Source of the DNA: G963708235 sp963708235
GTDB lineage: Bacteria; Actinomycetota; Acidimicrobiia; Spongiisociales; UBA5794
DNA: 64,000 bases
Assembly: GCA_963708235.1 (NCBI GenBank)
Contig: OY970200.1
Span: forward strand, 2,790,001 to 2,854,000
Reading direction: 5' to 3'
Positions 9,589 to 18,970 of this stretch are shown one piece after another. The notes below the pieces were generated by a model, which saw only the letters and a list, made by a program, of their open reading frames with translations, was not told the DNA's origin and searched no databases. Numbering within the stretch: position 1 is the stretch's first letter; each line of letters starts with the position of its first letter. The translations under genes were made by a program, and so were the position numbers.

Positions 9589-10011
9589 ATGGAAGTGCTG
9601 CTGGCTGCGGCGGTGGGGGCAGCCGTCGGTTGGGTGATGGGTCGCCGGGGTTCGGCCCCGAGCCGGCCGGGCGCCGACGCGGCCACCCCCACACCCCGGC
9701 GCAAGCTCAACAAGCGCCAGCGCGAGATCCTGGCGACGCTTCCCCCGGATCCCCCGCCACGCACCATCGAGGACCTGATGGCCGAGGAAGCGGTGGAAAC
9801 CGGCGTCGACCTCATTCCCGACGCCGGGCTCCCCCTCCCACTGCGACTCCGGGTGTGGCACCGCGACCGTCCGCAGCTGCCCGATCTCCCGTCGATGCGC
9901 TTTCGCTTCGACCTCGCCGACGGGACCGACGCCGGTGTGGCGACCGACGAGCAGATCCGGCTGGTCGTCGTCGACGACGATACCGGGCACCCCACCGGTG
10001 GCCCTCGGTGA
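9589..10011 (+). CDS. Small membrane-anchored protein, unknown function
   Basis: 140 residues, not recognised. The first about 20 residues (MEVLLAAAVGAAVGWVMG) are one hydrophobic segment, followed by a basic, proline-rich linker (KLNKRQREILATLPPDPPP) and an acidic domain. Starts 4 bp after the manC stop and overlaps the next gene by 4 bases, so it belongs to a manC operon. The ATG at 9589 was preferred because upstream residues in this frame lie inside manC. Confidence 0.6.
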   Translation: MEVLLAAAVGAAVGWVMGRRGSAPSRPGADAATPTPRRKLNKRQREILATLPPDPPPRTIEDLMAEEAVETGVDLIPDAGLPLPLRLRVWHRDRPQLPDLPSMRFRFDLADGTDAGVATDEQIRLVVVDDDTGHPTGGPR

Positions 10012-10571
10012 GCGGTGACGACCGGCATGTCGTCGCCGTCTTCGGATCATCATGGGTCACACCCGACAGCGAGGGCTGGCGCCAGGCCGAGCGTTGCGGA
10101 GCGCTGATCGCCGCCGCCGGGTGCGCCGTAGCCACCGGTGGCTACGGCGGGGCCATGGAGGCGGTGTCCAAGGGCGCCGCCGAGGCCGGAGGGCACGTCA
10201 TCGGGGTCACCGCTCCGCCGATCTTTCCCAACCGGGCGGGCGCCAACCGGTGGGTGAGCGAGGAGCGACCGGCCCGCACGCTCACCAGCCGGCTCGACGC
10301 GTTGATCTCGGGGACATCGGCGGTGATCGCCCTCCCTGGGAGCATCGGGACCCTCACCGAGCTGATGGTTGCCTGGAACATCGCCTTCATCGACCGTCTC
10401 GGTGGCGTCGATCCGGCTCCCGTGGTGGCGGTCGGTGCCGAATGGGCGACGATGGTGGCGAGACTGGCCGACGACCTGATCGCCGACCGGACCATGGTCG
10501 CCTGTGTGTCCACCGTCGACGAGGCGGTCGCCCACGTGTTGGTTTCGCTCGCCGACAACGTCACCGGGTGA
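10008..10571 (+). CDS. LOG-family (SLOG) nucleotide-binding protein
   Basis: 187 residues, GTG start overlapping the upstream TGA. The Rossmann-like LOG signatures are present: VAVFGSSWVTPDS, CAVATGGYGGAMEAVSKGA, and the phosphate loop LPGSIGTLTELMVAW. Characterised LOG proteins hydrolyse the N-glycosidic bond of cytokinin ribotides or other nucleoside monophosphates. The signature here is close to the bacterial TIGR00725/LOG group, and the exact substrate is unknown. Last gene of the probable manC operon; converges with the MarR gene. Confidence 0.8.
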   Translation: MSGDDRHVVAVFGSSWVTPDSEGWRQAERCGALIAAAGCAVATGGYGGAMEAVSKGAAEAGGHVIGVTAPPIFPNRAGANRWVSEERPARTLTSRLDALISGTSAVIALPGSIGTLTELMVAWNIAFIDRLGGVDPAPVVAVGAEWATMVARLADDLIADRTMVACVSTVDEAVAHVLVSLADNVTG

Positions 10572-10647
10572 CGGGCGCGGCGCCCGGGCCGGGAGGGCGG
10601 AGCCTGCGCCGCAGCGTCGACGTCCGCCGGTCAGTGGCGAACGGTGT

Positions 10648-11106
10648 TCAACCCGGTTCGAGCCGATCGAGCACCCGGGCCATCAGTTCGGCAAGCCCCG
10701 CCGCCTCGTCGTCATCGAGCAACGAGGTGAAGTGCTCGGCGATACCGCGGACGTGGATCGGTGCCGCCCGGCGGAAGACGGACCAGCCGTGGTCGGTCAT
10801 CTGCACCCATGTTCCCCGCCGGTCGACCTCGCAGGCCACCCTCTGGACCAGCCCGGCGGCCTCCATCCGGTCGATCAACCGGGTGGCGGCGCTCCGGCTG
10901 AGCAGTCGGGTCTCGGCGAACTCGTGCATCCGCAGTTGGCGCGCCGGCGATTCACTGATCAGCAGCATCACCTCGTACCAGGAGAGCGGGAGCCCGACCT
11001 CGTCGATCAGTTCGGCCTCCAGACGGGCGAACACCCGCGAGTTTGCGGTGATGAAGCTCCGCCAGGCGTGCATCTTGAGATCGGATACGGAAAGCTTGGT
11101 CCCCAT
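10648..11106 (-). CDS. MarR-family transcriptional regulator
   Basis: 152 residues with the MarR winged-helix pattern: LPLSWYEVMLLISESP, then the recognition helix LLSRSAATRLIDRMEAAGLV, then the wing CEVDRRGTWVQMTDHG. Ligand and target are unknown. It is divergent from the HerA-like ATPase gene, whose start is 145 bp away, and could regulate that intergenic region or itself. Confidence 0.88.
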   Translation of the reverse strand: MGTKLSVSDLKMHAWRSFITANSRVFARLEAELIDEVGLPLSWYEVMLLISESPARQLRMHEFAETRLLSRSAATRLIDRMEAAGLVQRVACEVDRRGTWVQMTDHGWSVFRRAAPIHVRGIAEHFTSLLDDDEAAGLAELMARVLDRLEPG

Positions 11107-11251
11107 AGCCTGCCGAGCCTACCCCAGGGCCGCCCCTCCCGGTCTTGATTTTGTTGTCGGGAGCACTGCCACCGCGCCGATGGCGCCGTCGACCCGGTCG
11201 GCGCTCCGGCGACCCCGGTAGAGTTTCCTGACCCTATCGAGGAGTGACACG

Positions 11252-13732
11252 GTGAGCGGTGACGGGCTCTTTCTCGGAGGCGTGATCGATGCCGATGGTG
11301 ACCGGACCGACACCGGGGTCCGTTTCGATCCTGCCGACCTCACCACCCATGCGGTGATCGTCGGGATGACCGGCTCGGGGAAGACCGGTCTCGGGATCGT
11401 CTGTCTGGAGGAGGTCCTCACCGGCGGCGTCCCCGCCCTCATCATCGATCCCAAGGGCGACATGACCAATCTCCTGCTCGGCTTTCCTGCGCTGACCCCG
11501 GCCGATTTCGAACCGTGGGTGGATCCGGCCGAGGCCAGGAAGGCCGGGGTCTCCACCGCAGAACTCGCCGGGACCAAGGCCACGCAATGGTCCGAAGGTC
11601 TCGCTTCGTGGAACCTCGGCGGGACGGACATCGAGACCCTCCACACCACCGCCGGGTTCACCGTGTACACCCCGGGCTCGTCGGCCGGGATTCCCCTCGA
11701 CATCGTCGGCTCGCTTGCCAACCCCGGTCTGGACTGGGACGCAGAGGCCGAGACGCTCCGTGAGCAGATCCAGGGTTTCGCCTCCGGGCTGCTCGGCATG
11801 ATCGGGGTCGACGCCGATCCGATGTCATCCAGGGAGCACATCCTGATCTGCAACCTGGTGGAGCATGCCTGGCGCAACGGCGCGGATCTCGACCTGGCCA
11901 CACTGCTCGCCCAGGTGCAACGCCCTCCGCTGCGCAAGCTGGGCGTCTTCGAGGTCGACGCCTTCTTCCCGGAGAAGGACCGTACCGCCCTCGCCATGAA
12001 GCTGAACGGGTTGCTGGCCTCCCCGGCGTTCGCCGAGTGGGTCAGCGGAGCGCCACTCGACATCCCCGGGATGTTGTGGGACGGCGAGGGTCGCCCCCAG
12101 GCAGCCATCGTGTACGTGGCACACCTCTCCGACGAGGAATGCCAGTTCGTGGTGACCCTGCTGTTGTCGAAACTGGTGACGTGGATGCGCAGCCAACCGG
12201 GAACCACCGACCTGCGGGCGCTGGTCTACATGGACGAGGTGTTCGGGTTCGTCCCCCCGACGGCCGAACCCCCGGCAAAGCGGCCCATCCTGACGCTGCT
12301 CAAACAGGCTCGCGCCTACGGGGTCGGGGTGATGCTGGCCACCCAGAACCCGGTGGACCTCGACTACAAGGCTATGTCGAATGCGGCGACGTGGTTCGTC
12401 GGTCGCCTGCAGACCGAACGCGACAAGGCGCGGATCGTCGAAGCGCTGCGCTCGGTCGATGGAGCCGGGGACGTGGCGAGTCTGGACCGCGCCATCTCGG
12501 CGTTGGGGAAGCGCCAGTTCCTGCTGCAATCGGCGCACCTCCCCGATCCGGTCCTCTTCACCACCCGCTGGGCGCTGTCATATCTGGCGGGGCCACTCAC
12601 CCGCCAGCAGATCACCCGGCTCCGTGCGGAGGCCCCTTCCGCCACGGCGACTCCGGAGACCGCGACCGGCCCCGGGCATCCGGTGTCGGCGTCGTTCCCC
12701 TCGCAGACCACGGTCGAGGCGGACCCGGCCGTCGACGGTGTCCCTCCCGCGACCCCAGCCGACGAGCCTCCGATGCCCGACCCCGGCCGCGACCTCGCCG
12801 CCGACGAGACCCCGGTGATGCCCAAGGTCGCCGAGGGAATCCCGGTTCGTTATCTCGATGCGGGCGCTCCGTGGGCGGCGGCGATCGGGGCCACTTCCAC
12901 CACTGCGGGGGGCCCGGTGTCATGGGGTGCGACGGTCGCCGTCCGCTGCCAGCTCACCTTCGACGACCGCACCGCAGGACTGGATCACACCGAGGAATGG
13001 GAGACCGTGATCCCGCTCGACGCCGGTTTCGATCCCAACGCCGCCATCACCGTCGACTACGACGACCGCGACCTCGTCGAGGACGAGCCCCCCGGCATTC
13101 GCTACCGGATCCCTGATTCGAAGGTCGCCACCGCCGCATTCTGGCGTGAGGCCCGCACCCAACTCGCCGACCATCTCACCCGGGAACGGACCTTGACGCT
13201 GCTCGAGAACGCCGAGCTCCGACTGTTCAGTCGCCCCGGGGAGACGGCGGCGGATTTCGCCGAACGCTGTGATGCGATGGCTCGAGAGCGAGCCGATGAG
13301 GAGACCGCCAAGCTGAGCAGCAGGTACGCCACCAAGCTCGCCGCCGCCAGGAAACGCTTCGAGGCCGCCGACCGGCGGGTGACCGAACTGGAGTCCGATG
13401 TCGCCGGGCAGCGCCAGAACGAGCTGGCGCAGGGCGCCGGAGCGCTGATCAGCATCCTCACCGGCAAGGCCACCACCCGCTCGGTCACCGGGAGCGCCCA
13501 ACGTCGGACCGCCACCCAACGCACCGAAACCCGACTGTCCTCGGCGCAGGACAAGGCGATGAGCGAGTGGGAGGCGATGGCCGCACTCGACGCCGAGTTG
13601 GCCGCCGAACTCGAGGAGATCAACGACCGGTGGGAGGCGCGGGGTGCCGCCATCGGGCAGGCCGAGATCCCTTTGGAGCGCACCGACGTCCGGATCGACC
13701 AGCTCGTCCTTCTCTGGATCCCGGGCATCTGA
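11252..13732 (+). CDS. HerA-like ATPase (DUF853-type) with long C-terminal extension
   Basis: 826 residues, GTG start. Walker A is GMTGSGKT at 38-45 and Walker B is ALVYMDEVFGF. Arg and sensor segments follow in LATQNPVDLDYKAMSN and FVGRLQTERDKARIVEAL, the HerA/FtsK hexamer ATPase pattern. Residues about 440-830 are an extension that includes a proline/threonine-rich linker (about 455-525), a beta-rich region, and a charged helical stretch near 660-780 likely to be a coiled coil. Archaeal HerA works with the NurA nuclease; no nurA is adjacent, so this is probably the standalone bacterial type whose role (DNA pumping, conjugation-like or defence) is not settled. Confidence 0.8.
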   Translation: MSGDGLFLGGVIDADGDRTDTGVRFDPADLTTHAVIVGMTGSGKTGLGIVCLEEVLTGGVPALIIDPKGDMTNLLLGFPALTPADFEPWVDPAEARKAGVSTAELAGTKATQWSEGLASWNLGGTDIETLHTTAGFTVYTPGSSAGIPLDIVGSLANPGLDWDAEAETLREQIQGFASGLLGMIGVDADPMSSREHILICNLVEHAWRNGADLDLATLLAQVQRPPLRKLGVFEVDAFFPEKDRTALAMKLNGLLASPAFAEWVSGAPLDIPGMLWDGEGRPQAAIVYVAHLSDEECQFVVTLLLSKLVTWMRSQPGTTDLRALVYMDEVFGFVPPTAEPPAKRPILTLLKQARAYGVGVMLATQNPVDLDYKAMSNAATWFVGRLQTERDKARIVEALRSVDGAGDVASLDRAISALGKRQFLLQSAHLPDPVLFTTRWALSYLAGPLTRQQITRLRAEAPSATATPETATGPGHPVSASFPSQTTVEADPAVDGVPPATPADEPPMPDPGRDLAADETPVMPKVAEGIPVRYLDAGAPWAAAIGATSTTAGGPVSWGATVAVRCQLTFDDRTAGLDHTEEWETVIPLDAGFDPNAAITVDYDDRDLVEDEPPGIRYRIPDSKVATAAFWREARTQLADHLTRERTLTLLENAELRLFSRPGETAADFAERCDAMARERADEETAKLSSRYATKLAAARKRFEAADRRVTELESDVAGQRQNELAQGAGALISILTGKATTRSVTGSAQRRTATQRTETRLSSAQDKAMSEWEAMAALDAELAAELEEINDRWEARGAAIGQAEIPLERTDVRIDQLVLLWIPGI

Positions 13733-13805
13733 AGCGGGTCGCTGCGGCCCGCTCCCGAGAGGGCCGGGAGTAGCGCGTGATCCCGGGGAGGGTCTGCCGG
13801 TGCGT

Positions 13806-14177
13806 TCAGTCCTGGGCGAGCGCCCAGACCAGATCTCTGATCCCGACGATGCCCAGGAGGTCAGGGCCGTCCATGACGGGAAGGTGCCGGTAGCCGGTCT
13901 CCATCAGCCAGGCAACGGCATCGTCGACGGTGGTGGCCGGTGGGAACACGTCGGGAGACTCGGTCATCCAGGGCACCAGGGTTTCGGAGTCGAGTTCGGC
14001 GCCCTCGGCGACACACTTGGCAAGGTCGTGTTCGGTGAACAGACCGACGAGTTGGCGCCCGGACACGACCGCCAGGGCGTCGACCTCCTGCCCCACCATG
14101 CGGTCAGCCGCTTCGGCGAGGGTCGCCTCCGAACCGATGACCTCGGCGTTGCCGCTGACCAGTGCTGATAGCTGCAT
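13806..14177 (-). CDS. CBS-domain pair protein
   Basis: 123 residues consisting of two CBS motifs (about 5-60 and 67-121), the second containing ETGYRHLPVMDG and LLGIVGIRDLVW. CBS pairs bind adenosine nucleotides and act as energy or redox sensors; standalone proteins of this size usually partner with another protein. The ATG at 14177 gives the cleanest N-terminus, but an in-frame TTG at 14195 is possible. A second CBS-pair protein is at 33392-33826. Confidence 0.75.
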   Translation of the reverse strand: MQLSALVSGNAEVIGSEATLAEAADRMVGQEVDALAVVSGRQLVGLFTEHDLAKCVAEGAELDSETLVPWMTESPDVFPPATTVDDAVAWLMETGYRHLPVMDGPDLLGIVGIRDLVWALAQD

Positions 14178-14372
14178 TCCCAACCATCCCGTCAACCATC
14201 GTGCGCTTTCGGTGTCGACCTGCGGACCTTACCCCCACAGGGGGAAGTCTGTCACCCGATTCGCAGGATGGCCCGTCGACGATCCGATCGACCGGAGTTG
14301 TGCGATCGGATGCGGATGGGCGCATTCGGACGGGCGGATTCGAAAGGGCGGTCGGTCTCGGGACCGGTCGCC

Positions 14373-15426
14373 TCAGAGGAGGTCCTGCTCCCGGATCCCG
14401 AAGGAGGGGTGACGGAGTCGGCACAGTGCCAGCTTCTCGAGCTGACGGATTCGCTCCCGGGTGAGGTTGAACTCCTCGCCGATCTCTTCGAGGGTACGGG
14501 GCACCCCGTCGTAGAAGCCGTAGCGGAGCGCCAGGATGCGGCCTTCCCGCATCAGGAAGCCGTTCGATCGAGCTTGCGCAGGCTGTCGGCGATGTCGAGT
14601 TCTTCGGTGACCCGCACCGGATCGACGGCATCCTCGTCCTCGATGAAGTCACCGAGCTGGGCGCCGTCTTCGCCGACGGGCTGTTCGAGCGAGACGGTGT
14701 CGGCCACACCGAGCGCCAACTCGACCTTGTCGACGTTGACTCCCGCCTCCTCGGCGATCTCCTCGGGACGCGGCTCGCGACCGAGCTCGGCCTTGAGGCT
14801 CGCCTGGGCGGCGCGAACCGCCGCCAGGGTGTCATGGAGATGAACCGGGATCCGGACGGTGCGGGACTTGTCGGCGATGGCCCTGGTGATGGCCTGGCGG
14901 ATCCACCAGGTGGCATAGGTGGAGAACTTGAAACCCTTGCGCCAGTCGAACTTCTCGACGGCGCGGATCAGACCGAGATTGCCCTCCTGGATCAGGTCGA
15001 GGAAGTCGATGCCGGAGGTGTTGGCGTACCGGCGAGCGTTGGCGACCACCAGACGAAGGTTGGCGGTGAGAAAGGCATCCTTGGCCTCGCGGCCCTGGCG
15101 GACCCTGACGGCGGAGCTCCATCTCCTCGGTCTTCCCTCGAACTTGCCGCGCCTCGAGCTGGATGCCGGCGTCCTGCGCCGGCCTCGATCCTCTGGGCGT
15201 AGTCGACTTCCTTCTCGGCGGTGAGCAGGTCGTACTCGCCGATCGCGGTGAGGTACTGGCTCACCAGATCGGTGGTGAGCCGGCCCCGATCGTCGGTCAG
15301 CTTGTTGCGATCGCGGTCGCGGCGCGAGCGTGACAATGTGTCGCGGTCGATCCGGTCCTTCGCATCCTGTCGCTCTCGCAACGCTCGATCGAGAAGGGTG
15401 TCGCGCGCCTTGCTACCTGTCGCCAT
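14373..15426 (-). pseudogene. Primary-type sigma-70 factor (RpoD/SigA-like), four +1 frameshifts
   Basis: Read from the ATG at 15426 (preceded by TTGGAGGA), the gene encodes region 1.2 (VSQYLTAIGEYDLLTAEKE), region 2 (FLDLIQEGNLGLIRAVEKF, GFKFSTYATWWIRQAI), region 3 and region 4.2 (RTLEEIGEEFNLTRERIRQ), but in successive frames. Shifts fall near 15177-15180, 15103-15105, 14566-14569 and 14549-14552; each is explained by one extra base. Removing the four bases leaves exactly 350 codons, a 349-residue sigma factor ending at 14373. Motifs are otherwise intact with no other stop. The gene is either newly inactivated or an assembly/sequencing artefact. If the sequence is correct, the longest single-frame product is about 165 residues with region 2 and lacking region 4. 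Confidence 0.85.
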
Positions 15427-15696
15427 TAATGAATGTCCTCCAAGAAAAGAACCGCCCCCGGCCTGGTCAAAAGCCCCACCCGGCCAGGATCATGAGCATG
15501 ATCGCTGCGCCGTGGTCATCTCAATATCACACAGTTTGAACTCTTTGTGAACCCCTTTTCGGGCATCGGAGTGTCAAGCTGACAGATGTAGGTCGTGCGA
15601 CCTGGAGCCGCTGAGAGGATAATCCGCCCTGTGGACAATCCGGCGGACCGGTCTGCGACCTGCCGGCAACCCGGTGCGGCGGGGTACGGTGGAGTC

Positions 15697-17784
15697 ATGT
15701 CCAATCGACTCACCGCGGCGTCGAGCCCTTACCTACTCCAGCATGCCGACAACCCGGTGCACTGGTACGAGTGGGGGGAAGACGCGTTCACCGATGCGGT
15801 GCGACGTGATCTGCCGGTGATGCTGTCGGTCGGGTATGCGACATGCCACTGGTGCCATGTGATGGCCCACGAGTCGTTCGAGGACTCCGGCACCGCCGCC
15901 TACCTGAATGACCATTTCGTGAACATCAAGGTCGATCGGGAGGAACGTCCGGACATCGACCGGATCTACATGGATGCGGTCCAGGCGACCACAGGTCGGG
16001 GCGGATGGCCGATGACGGTGTTCCTCACCCCCGGAGGCGAGCCCTTCTTCGCCGGCACGTACTTCCCGAGAGAACCCCATCACGGATACCCGTCTTTCCG
16101 TCAGGTCCTGGAGCGCATCACTGCGGCGTGGACAACGCATCGTGCCGAGCTGACCCATCAGGCCGGCCAACTCACCGCCACCCTGGGCGCCTCACTGCCG
16201 CCGGTAGATGTGACCCACGACACCGACCGGGTGGCTGCGGCGGTAACCGCCCTGGCCGACACCTTCGACGGCGAGCACGGCGGTTTCGGCAGCGCCCCCA
16301 AGTTCCCCCAGCCTTCCGATCTGGAGCTGCTGATGCGGGTGCTGGCGCTCGATCTGCTCCCGGACCGGACCACCGGGTTGCGCCGCATGCTCGCCACCAC
16401 CCTCGACGCCATGGCGTCAGGCGGGATCCACGATCAGCTCGCCGGCGGGTTCAGCCGCTACAGCGTGGACCGGGAATGGCTGGTGCCCCATTTCGAGAAG
16501 ATGCTGTACGACAACGCCTTGCTGGCCCGGATCTATCTGCGGAGCTGGCAGGTGCTCGGTGACGATGCGTATCGCGATGTCGCCGTTGCCACCCTCGACT
16601 ATCTGCTCACCGATCTGGCAGACCCCTCCGGCGGATTCCACTCGGGCGAGGACGCCGACTCCGAGGGAGAGGAGGGGCGCTTCTACGTGTGGCACCGGGA
16701 CGAGTTCGTCGAGGCGACGGGCGACGACCCCGCCTTCGCCACCACCGTCTACGGCGTGTCGGGCGACGGGAACTTCGACGGCAACCGCAACGTCCTGAGC
16801 CGTCCCCTGGATACCGCCGAGGTGGCCGAGCGTTTCGGGATCGATGTCGAAGAGGCGGCGAGGCGGGTCGAGGTGATGCGACGTCGGCTGCTGGCACACC
16901 GATCGCTGCGGACCCGGCCCTCGGTCGACGACAAGATCGTCACCGCCTGGAACGGGTTCGCTCTCAGGGCGTTCGCCGAAGCCGGCGCCGTCCTCGACGA
17001 CGACCGCTACCGGGGGGCTGCCCGACGACTGGCGACGTTCATCGTCGAACACCTCGTCGACGACACGGGTCGGCTGCACCGCACCTGGCGGCACGGGCGG
17101 CTCGGCCCCACCGGTTTCTGCGACGACTATGCCGCTACCGCCATCGGGCTGTTCACCCTCCATCAGGTCACCGGCGAGGAACGCTGGCTGGTCGAGGCGG
17201 TGCGGCTCACCAGGTATGCCATCGCCCAGTTCGGCGACCCCGATGGCGGCTTCTTCGCCACCGGTGTCGATGCCGAACGGCTGATCGTCCGACCCGTCAA
17301 CCTGATGGACCATCCGACCCCGTCCGACAACTCGCTGATGGCGGAGGCGCTGCAGATGCTCGCCGCCTACACCGGTGAACCGGACCTGCACGCCGCCCTC
17401 ACCGGGGTGTATCGACGGGCCGGGACGCTGCTGGAGCGCCACCCGACCGCCGTCGCCCATCTGGTGGCCGTCCTCGCCACCGGTCTCGACGGCCCCAGGG
17501 AGGTGGCCATCATCGGCGACGACGACCAGCGACACCCCCTGTCCGCCGTGGTCTGGGAGCGTTTCCGACCGGACTGCGTCGTGGCCCACGGTGCCCCGGG
17601 CCACCACGGGCCACCCGATCCGGTCGTCCCTCTGCTCGAGGGGCGAACCACCACCGGCGACGCCGCCACCGCCTACGTCTGCCGCCGATTCGTGTGTGAC
17701 CTCCCCGTCACCGAACCCGACTCCCTCCGCCTGCTCCTGGGACCGCCCGCCGGTGAACCATCGGTTGGGTCCGTGTCACCGTAA
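15697..17784 (+). CDS. Thioredoxin-fold DUF255 protein (YyaL/SPATA20-like)
   Basis: 695 residues. The N-terminal thioredoxin-like domain starts NRLTAASSPYLLQHADNPV and contains the redox motif ATCHWCHVMAHESF; FLTPGGEPFFAGTYFP completes it (about 1-165). The rest is an (alpha/alpha)6 barrel of the kind seen in N-acylglucosamine epimerase and cellobiose epimerase relatives, with HFEKMLYDNALLARIYL, FHSGEDADSEGEEG and TAWNGFALRAFAEAG. The family is widespread and conserved, but its biochemical activity is unestablished. The ATG at 15697 matches the family N-terminus; upstream in-frame residues do not. Confidence 0.88.
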   Translation: MSNRLTAASSPYLLQHADNPVHWYEWGEDAFTDAVRRDLPVMLSVGYATCHWCHVMAHESFEDSGTAAYLNDHFVNIKVDREERPDIDRIYMDAVQATTGRGGWPMTVFLTPGGEPFFAGTYFPREPHHGYPSFRQVLERITAAWTTHRAELTHQAGQLTATLGASLPPVDVTHDTDRVAAAVTALADTFDGEHGGFGSAPKFPQPSDLELLMRVLALDLLPDRTTGLRRMLATTLDAMASGGIHDQLAGGFSRYSVDREWLVPHFEKMLYDNALLARIYLRSWQVLGDDAYRDVAVATLDYLLTDLADPSGGFHSGEDADSEGEEGRFYVWHRDEFVEATGDDPAFATTVYGVSGDGNFDGNRNVLSRPLDTAEVAERFGIDVEEAARRVEVMRRRLLAHRSLRTRPSVDDKIVTAWNGFALRAFAEAGAVLDDDRYRGAARRLATFIVEHLVDDTGRLHRTWRHGRLGPTGFCDDYAATAIGLFTLHQVTGEERWLVEAVRLTRYAIAQFGDPDGGFFATGVDAERLIVRPVNLMDHPTPSDNSLMAEALQMLAAYTGEPDLHAALTGVYRRAGTLLERHPTAVAHLVAVLATGLDGPREVAIIGDDDQRHPLSAVVWERFRPDCVVAHGAPGHHGPPDPVVPLLEGRTTTGDAATAYVCRRFVCDLPVTEPDSLRLLLGPPAGEPSVGSVSP

Positions 17785-17798
17785 GCTGGCGCCGTTCC

Positions 17799-18872
17799 AT
17801 GGATACTCCTTCTTCACCTCCCTGCATCTTCTGCGGCAAAGACCGCGACCTCTCCAAGGCCACCTGCCCGCACTGCGGGAGGGGCTGGATCGACCGCCGG
17901 CTCCCCGGGGCGTCGGCGAGTTGGGCCGAGACCACCGGAACGGTGCCTCTGGTCACCGGGGTCACTCCGAAGAAGCGGAAGCCCGACCCGAAGCCCGGTA
18001 TCGCCGCCGCCGGGGATGCCGATCCGTCGGCTGCCGCCACCGCCTCGGCCACCGAACCCGCATCCGATGCTGCGGCGGCGACAACGCCCGTCGAACCGAC
18101 GACGGCGGGCGGATCGGAACCGACGTCACGACGCACCCTCATCGCCGTCGGTGTGCTCGCTGCCGCCGTTGTCTCATTTGTCGTCATCGGATGGATCGGG
18201 AGCAGGGGAACCGATGATCCGACGGACACCCCCGGGGCACTGCCGACGAGTACCACCGGGGCGACCGACACCGGCATCACCACCACGACGGCACCGGCTT
18301 CGACAACGACCGTCGTCCCGCCGTCGACCACGACCACCACGGTGCCTGCGATCGATGCCGAGGGCGAGGCCATTGCCATCAGCGATCTCAGCCTGGGCGC
18401 CTTTGCACTCGGTCCGCTCACGTTTGGCACCGGCGATGCCCTGGGACCGCTGGTCGCCACCTTCGGTCAGCCCGACTCGGTGTCGCCGGCGGGGACGGAT
18501 GCCGGTCTGTGCCCCGCCGACTCGGGAATCGAGGTGAGCTGGGGACCGTTGACGGCGGTCTTCACCGGTGATGTCGACGATGCGGTCCTTGTTGGCTACC
18601 GGCTCGCCGAGGCCGACGACCACCCCGCCGCCGAACTCGCCACCCTCTCGGGGCTGAACCTTGGCGCCACCGTCGAGGAACTGCGTTCGGTCTACGCAGG
18701 CTTCGACGTTTCCATCGACGAGGAGGCGGGTAGCGCTCGCTATGTGGTGGTTCGCGGCGCCGACGGTGTAACGCTGCTGTGGGGCCCGCTCTCCTCCACC
18801 GATGACGACGGCATCGTCGAGGGAATCCACTCCCCCGAACCGTGTGACGGTGGGCCGACCACCGCCCCGTGA
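17799..18872 (+). CDS. Zinc-ribbon/TM protein with extracytoplasmic WGP-repeat domain, paralogue A
   Basis: 357 residues, not a named family. An N-terminal zinc ribbon (CIFCGKDRDLSKATCPHCG, four Cys at about 9-28) is followed by a low-complexity linker, one transmembrane helix (about 109-130), and a Thr/Ser/Pro-rich stalk (about 135-185). A C-terminal domain of about 170 residues follows. It contains VATFGQPDS, IEVSWGPLTAVF, ATLSGLNLGAT and TLLWGPLSSTDDD, and the same series of motifs recurs in the gene at 20987. Topology is therefore cytosolic zinc ribbon with an exported domain. It starts 14 bp after the DUF255 gene and 98 bp before the P-loop/LCP fusion. Confidence 0.7.
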   Translation: MDTPSSPPCIFCGKDRDLSKATCPHCGRGWIDRRLPGASASWAETTGTVPLVTGVTPKKRKPDPKPGIAAAGDADPSAAATASATEPASDAAAATTPVEPTTAGGSEPTSRRTLIAVGVLAAAVVSFVVIGWIGSRGTDDPTDTPGALPTSTTGATDTGITTTTAPASTTTVVPPSTTTTTVPAIDAEGEAIAISDLSLGAFALGPLTFGTGDALGPLVATFGQPDSVSPAGTDAGLCPADSGIEVSWGPLTAVFTGDVDDAVLVGYRLAEADDHPAAELATLSGLNLGATVEELRSVYAGFDVSIDEEAGSARYVVVRGADGVTLLWGPLSSTDDDGIVEGIHSPEPCDGGPTTAP

Positions 18873-18970
18873 ACAGCTGCCCCTACCCCGGATGCGAGCG
18901 TGACATGACCGTCGCAACATCCACAGCGGCGTAACATGCCGATTTGCCCCCGCTGGAGTCCCTTTACGAC

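Noticed and set aside
13733..13805. Terminator hairpin between the HerA-like and CBS genes
   Set aside because: Only a 6-bp stem (CTCCCG/CGGGAG) could be found, too weak to report as a feature.
14373..15426. Programmed frameshifting in the sigma gene
   Set aside because: Four +1 events with no shared slippery sequence or stimulatory structure; ordinary mutation or sequence error fits better.
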